The position numbers and the translations under genes are program-made. Below, piece after piece: positions 58,579-64,000 of a stretch of DNA of 64,000 nucleotides. Origin of the DNA: Branchiostoma floridae (Eukaryota; Chordata; Leptocardii; Amphioxiformes; Branchiostomatidae); NCBI RefSeq assembly GCF_000003815.2, contig NC_049980.1, positions 27,592,762-27,656,761 of the forward strand. The letters run 5' to 3'. A model generated the notes under the pieces. The model made no database searches. It had not been told where the DNA came from and was given only the letters and a program-made list of their open reading frames with translations. Each line of letters opens with the position of its first letter. Positions within the stretch are counted from its first letter, which is position 1.

Positions 58579-58689
58579 TTAAAATATAGATATTGTGGGA
58601 ATGGTGACACATAGCACAAGCTGAAATGTTTTATCAAAGGTTACAAATGTGTATATAAGTACTATCTTGGGACAGTGGCACACAATAAA

Positions 58690-58980
58690 TGTACAAACTG
58701 GACACCATCTAAATATTTGAGACATACATATTTCTGTACAACCGCGCATCTTTGAAAAATTTTGTGGACAAAAGCAGCTGCAGGCCATGGCCTGCTTAGC
58801 ATATAAAGTATAAGTAATATCCTGTGGTACACACAATAACATAACAATTTTCACATAGTATTACATATATGTGTATAAAATTAACATCATTAAAATGTCT
58901 GCAACATATTCCAGTACAGCCTTGCATGTTATTCCTTGACAAAAGCAGCTGCGGTGTCCCTGGCCTCCTTAGCCTGTGCT
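58690..58980. repeat. Imperfect local duplication around the last exon of the STAND/TPR gene
   Basis: GACAAAAGCAGCTGC plus the following GGCCT(C/G)CTTAGC occurs at about 58767-58800 and again at about 58938-58973 within the terminal exon. The 70 bases before each copy are also alignable. The outer copy has lost its frame. Confidence 0.6.
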
Positions 58981-61900
58981 GTATCAGGGTGGTCAGGACC
59001 CAGGAAGGACTCGAACACTGCCGCTGCCTGCTCAAACTGGTACTTCGACCTCGCGTAGTGACTCGTGGCAAAGTAAAACGCTCCCAGGTTGTACCTGTCG
59101 AGAAGAATGTCAAAGTGTTAACTTTGTTTAAGTGAGTGTACCATCATCACCCATCCCAAAGTCTTACTAATACTGCGACTGTTGGGGCACTAGAGAAAAT
59201 CTGACATTCAGTTTTCTTCAGCCTTCTTCAATGCACTGATTGTCATGCCTGTTCATCCTTTGAAATGATTTCTTTGCCTTGTACATTTAGTCTTTCTTTT
59301 TCCCAAAGACAGTCCCAGTGCATGTGCCATATGATAACACCCTGTCTTTGCAAAGTACATGCATTGGGCACTAGGTAACAACAAGCACTAGGAGTCAGCA
59401 TACCTCAGCCATATGCTGATTAAAAATTGTTCAGGATGCCAAAAACTATACAACTACCACTTCATTTGCTAAAAGTTAGTAAATCTAGTTCTTCTATTCG
59501 CCAACCAAAACTGGTATTACTCTTGGTATGCACACACGATTTGAATCGTAAATCCTAAATTACTTACAAGTAATTGGGGCCAATTTTCTAAAAATAATGG
59601 AGTCTGATAGTCAATAATATATCGAGCCCATACCTAATGATAGCCACATCCACATGGTTGTTTCCATACGCCTGCGCCATGGTGGCCAGGGCTGTCTCGT
59701 AGATCTCCCCGGCGCGTTCGTCGTTTTTGTCGTCATACACCAGCGCGATGCTGTTCAGCACGCCGGCCGTGCGCGGGTGGCTGGCGCCGTGGATGGCCCG
59801 CACCTTGCTCAGCTCCTGCAGGTAGAAACCCAGGGCTTCGTCCACACGGCCCTGTTTGTAGCAGACTTGACCAATCTGTAAAAGAGTAAAAGAGAAAAAA
59901 AATTATAACCGTTACTGTAATCATTGAAGGCTTCACATTGAAGTCATTCATTTTTAGCACTCTGTAGGTATTGTCCATGAGCTATTGTAGAATGTTTGGG
60001 GGTATCATATAATGACTGTAACTGATGCATTTAAAGGCATCATCAGGCTACAGTATCTGTATAGCAGTATAACAGTATAGCAGTATAGCAACCCTTCTAC
60101 ATAACGCACCAGTGTCCCAGGCATTTGGTGCGGTAAGAAATGTATGTAACGCTGAAGAACAAAGTACGTACCTGTCACATGGAACCTTTGCACACCTTGC
60201 TGCAAAGCTATCTAGTGATGATGTCCCTACAACAAATGGCCATTTTTGGTCATTAATTGGCCCTTTTCAAACCAGAAATTACAATGTTTTCCTAACAAAA
60301 GTACAATCTGTCTCACCTGTCCCACAATGGATGCCACATAGTGATGGTGAGGCCCCAACACGCTGGTCGTCACCTCCTTGGCACGAAGGAGCAGCTTCTT
60401 CGCTTCCTTCTGGTCTTCCTTCAGACTCTTCACAGATCTACAAGACAGAACATGCATCATTTTCCACTTTACTGAGCATAAAGTCCCAACGATCCTGTCA
60501 TTGTGCACATAATTTGCATATTAATGCTCTGTACAAGTCCTTGCTATGTTTTGGTCTTGTGTTATACATTCTTTACTAGTTTAAGATGTCACAAAATCTC
60601 AACAAAAGTTTCAGGCTTGGTAATATCACACAAAAGATTATTCTAGTTGCCTTCTGCATTTCAATGATTTTGTTTGTGTTTGACACATTGTTAAGATGCG
60701 ACAGGCAATAAATGCTTAAAGCAAAGGTTACATGGAGCTCACAAGTCTATGAGAGTGACAGACGATTGAGTTACAATACAGGTTGAATAAAATTAATGTC
60801 TAATTAAGTGCTACGAAACTCACGCTAGACCGAGAAGCCCTTTCACTAGGTAGAGCTTCTCTTTGGGCGTGTCTAGCCTGGTTTGACGGTCCAGAGCATC
60901 TGTGTAGAACTCTTCAGCACGTTTCAGCTCCATCTGCCGCTCACACACGTTTCCCAGGCTGTGCAGAATCTGTCGCAGAATCGTATGTTTGTGATATGTA
61001 TAATATTATTGAGATGCGACATTTGCATAATGGTAGAAGAAAACTTCTACTTTAGACCACTGTCGGGTAGCATCTTTTCTCAACCCAATCTGTACATTGC
61101 TGATCGAGGATCAATTGTTTTACAGTCATGCATTACTGTATAATATGCACATTGAAGACTGAGGCCTTAGAAAAAGAATACATTCATTGAATCATTTATC
61201 TATTCCATTGCCGGCCCCAATCATTGCATTTAGCACACCAATATACTTGAAATATACGCAATGTATGTCTGTTAATACTTACGTCCAGAACATCGGTGTG
61301 CTTGCACTTGTGTTGGAATGAGAAGTTCCTTGGGTGGTACACTACTGCGCCATGGGTGTCCAGATAACGACTTTCAAGCATTTCAAGCAACTCTTCGTAC
61401 AAAGATCTGAAATCAAAAAACGCCTCGATTACTATTCAGGAAAAAAAAGACGAAGTCAGTGTCGAAGGTAGTGAACAAACTATAGTTTCATTAATGCGTT
61501 ATGACCGTAGACTAAAGCCTCATCAAAGTTAATTCAGCCGGCTTACCTTGCACTTTTCAGCAGTCCTGCTTTGACGAAGAACGCTGCCATGCTCCGAAGA
61601 AGCGCGACCCTGTCTTCCTTTTCCTGATCGGACGTTCCCTGAGGCTCCTCCGACAAGGCCTTAAGATAATCTGCTTCTGCTCGCTCATAGCCTCCAACCT
61701 GAAGAAAATATTGTCGTCATTTACGAGTACCTATTTAACAGGTATTTTTTTGCCGAAAATGACACCAGAAATCATCTTCACTATTATGAAATGGGATTTC
61801 TGAGAAGAAGATTTTAGATCGAGCATAGAGATACAAGAAGCCACAAATTCGAATTCAAAATCCCCGTGTACCTGTTGCCAGTACTTCATGAGGTTGAAGG

Positions 61901-63870
61901 TCCCCTCTACGGACTTCATCATCCGCTGGAAGATCAGCAGGTTCGTGATGGTCGCTCTGAGGCGGTCCATTTCGCCAGCCTTGGACAGAAGAAACGGCAG
62001 CTCGTCCACCTAACACAATGCACATTGGCTTCAGTCAATTGCTCATACAGGCAGTCAATATACAATTGGGACGTAAACAGGGAACGATATCGACTTCCAA
62101 CAACCCATTGATGACGTTACATGTCTAAAGCGATTCGGTCGCATAATTGAAGAGGTCTCCAGTCGAAAATGCCGTTGTGTCTAATATTATTTTCAGTCAA
62201 AAACCATTTTATTTCTCTTTGATAAACAATCATTGCCAATTCAGATGTGATTGTCAACCATTGATAAAAGAACAAAGTGTCTTACAACTCTGTCGTCGAC
62301 TTCCCTCGTGGCGAAGTAATCCGCCAGTTCCAGGTACTTCAGCCGCTTGTCCTCCGCGGACGGCAGGTACCTGGCCTCCACAGCCTGGCGGAGATGGTCG
62401 TGAAAGAAGTTCAGGATGCCGTTCCGATTGATCAGGTTGTCGTCCAAGGAGAGGTAGAAGGGAGACCAGACAACGGATGGTACCTGTCAGGCAAAAGATA
62501 AGCATTATGCTTACAACAAAGCTTACGTTACAGCAACAGTAGAACGATTATCTGTCAATGGAACATTCCAATGCACAAGTTTAGAATAAAAGTTTAATGC
62601 CAAGAGCCCTTCAAATAACTGCTAAGAGCACTTCACGTTGTTATTTGTGACGCAGCAAAACAATGTATTCAATATCATGTTAACTGCTTGATTATTACTT
62701 ATTGTAGGTAAACAAAGTAGTACATACGTCCAGAAGGGTGACCATTTCTTCCTCTGATAACCCACGATGGGAACACCAGATGGCAGACGTGGAAAGCCGA
62801 ACAAGGTCTTTTCTGTATAAAAGATTTCAACATGTTATGTGGCGTTTAGATAATGGCATAAGGACAACTAGATCAGTAATAAGATATGTCAATGAAATGT
62901 TAGATAGACATGCAATCTTGACAATCAATTACCTGGTGTTGACTCCTGTCTCAAAGTCATTCTCAAGGCGTTCCAAGATCTTGCCGAAAAGGACGCCGGG
63001 ATTCTCCGCCTCAAGATAATGCTTTATCCGGGTGGTCACCGTCTCAAACTCACCGTACAAGCGCATCTGCGATATCAAAGGAATTCTATAGTCAACGTTT
63101 CTAGATGTTAAAGAGCAGGACGGAGAAATCGTAGAGACACTTTGGATTTGAACTGATGAGAAGTTCATTGCAAGTACAGTTGAGTACTCTGGTGACTAGC
63201 ATGAATGTTTGAACTTCATTGCTCCACAATCATGTATGGCAACAGATCAAACGACAATATAACAAGGCTGATCTTTGTAGCACTGGATTTTATGGCTACC
63301 AGTACATGAGTCAATTGATCATCAAGTATGGATTATGTGGTCTCACTTTTGGAATAAGAAAATAAAGAAATTGACCTACTATTTTGGCGGATATAGGTGT
63401 TCCGGGACATGCTGAAAGTACATAGAAAATACTGTGTACCAGAGTTGTGTACCAAACGTACCTCATCTAACAAGGCCTTCAGGTACAGCGGGTTGTTGGT
63501 CTGCGGAGCGTCAAGGATGAGCTGTTTCTGCTCTTCTGACAGCGTCTTGGTGTACATGTCCTCCAGGTACCCCTTGATGATAGCAGACTTCTCCTCGGGT
63601 TGCAGAGGCTGCACAGCAAAAGTTTCCCATCCACTCGCAGAGGCAGCCTCCATCGCCTGATGACCAATGAAGAATATATTTAGTTACTTTTCCGTACTCT
63701 CATGCCGTGCGGTTAAGACATGAAAATATAGCATATCATATGCATGATTCGATACATTAACAAGAAAACAAATAAAGCATTGAAACTCACCCTGCCCGGT
63801 AAGGTGGAGAGCAGCATGCTGACGCCAGGTGGCGTTTCTTTCGGGATCCACAACAAGTCGTGCTCATCAC
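58929..63870 (-). CDS. STAND NTPase/TPR protein, nephrocystin-3-like, C-terminal part (593 codons seen, 5' end beyond window)
   Basis: Exons: 63870..63791, 63656..63462, 63066..62933, 62812..62728, 62483..62286, 62009..61872, 61698..61547, 61406..61283, 60969..60824, 60437..60317, 59875..59634, 59094..58929. All are GT-AG, and the phases close exactly at the stop 58931-58929. The N-terminal visible part is the rear of a NACHT-like NTPase with its helical subdomain (NNPLYLKALLDE, then HRGLSEEEMVTLL and NFFHDHLRQAVEARYL). A linker follows (VDELPFLLSKAGEMDRL), then at least five TPR-type repeats (LGNVCERQMELKRAEEFY, IGQVCYKQGRVDEALGFYL, ALVYDDKNDERAGEIYETAL). Walker motifs would be upstream, outside. 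Known: NPHP3 acts at the ciliary inversin compartment; TTC41-type proteins are a close alternative. Confidence 0.75.
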
Positions 63871-64000
63871 CTGAATAATGAGAAGTCAATACATGAAAAC
63901 CGTGTCTGATGCACACTGAATGTAGTCTTGTTAGCACTGGTAGTGAAGGAAATTTAGGTTAATCTAGATCCACCACATGCATAAACTGCGTAAACAAATT

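Overview
The window is metazoan nuclear DNA: AT-rich, gene-dense, with genes split into many short exons by GT-AG introns and many small non-autonomous transposons. Deuterostome-type gene content, domain shuffling, tandem duplicates and TGACGTCA-rich and TTAA-flanked elements suggest a cephalochordate (amphioxus, Branchiostoma). That is an inference; no species-diagnostic marker was identified. All exon models were built by hand from splice sites, reading phase and homology between paralogs.

Layout. (i) 1-773, + strand: last two exons of a secreted TSP1/PLAC-domain protein. (ii) 2.4-33.5 kb, - strand: six tandem paralogs (called A to F here) with one plan: a 61-67 bp signal-peptide exon, two exons plus an 82-bp exon encoding one MAM domain, a Thr/Ser-rich stalk, one membrane span and a short tail. 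Intron phases (1,1,0,1) are the same in all six. A, B, D and F end in a simple tail within the stalk/TM exon. C and E splice, apparently through GC-AG introns, to a separate tail exon with an NPLY motif. Most members share a proximal promoter module with an RFX X-box-like inverted repeat. (iii) 34.9-39.6 kb, - strand: a family-B-like seven-transmembrane receptor with two somatomedin-B-like domains. (iv) 40.28-40.50 kb, - strand: an orphan 61-bp signal-peptide exon with the same X-box/TATA module as the MAM cluster but no MAM gene behind it. (v) 42.9-52.2 kb, - strand: RPRD2, with a 100-N assembly gap and a 59-bp minisatellite built from one of its own exon ends. (vi) 52.7-57.7 kb, + strand: XPA, head-to-head with RPRD2. 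(vii) 58.9-64.0 kb, - strand: the C-terminal part of a nephrocystin-3-like STAND/TPR protein, cut by the window end.

The most unusual material is the MAM-mucin cluster: recent tandem duplication (B/C), a gene that looks chimeric (C: B-like front, E-like rear), a transposon lodged in a MAM coding exon of C, an apparent 4-bp deletion truncating the tyrosine-bearing tail of E, and a stalk in F grown by an 11-residue repeat. RPRD2, XPA and the STAND/TPR gene are conserved genes whose neighbourhood here looks incidental to the MAM cluster.
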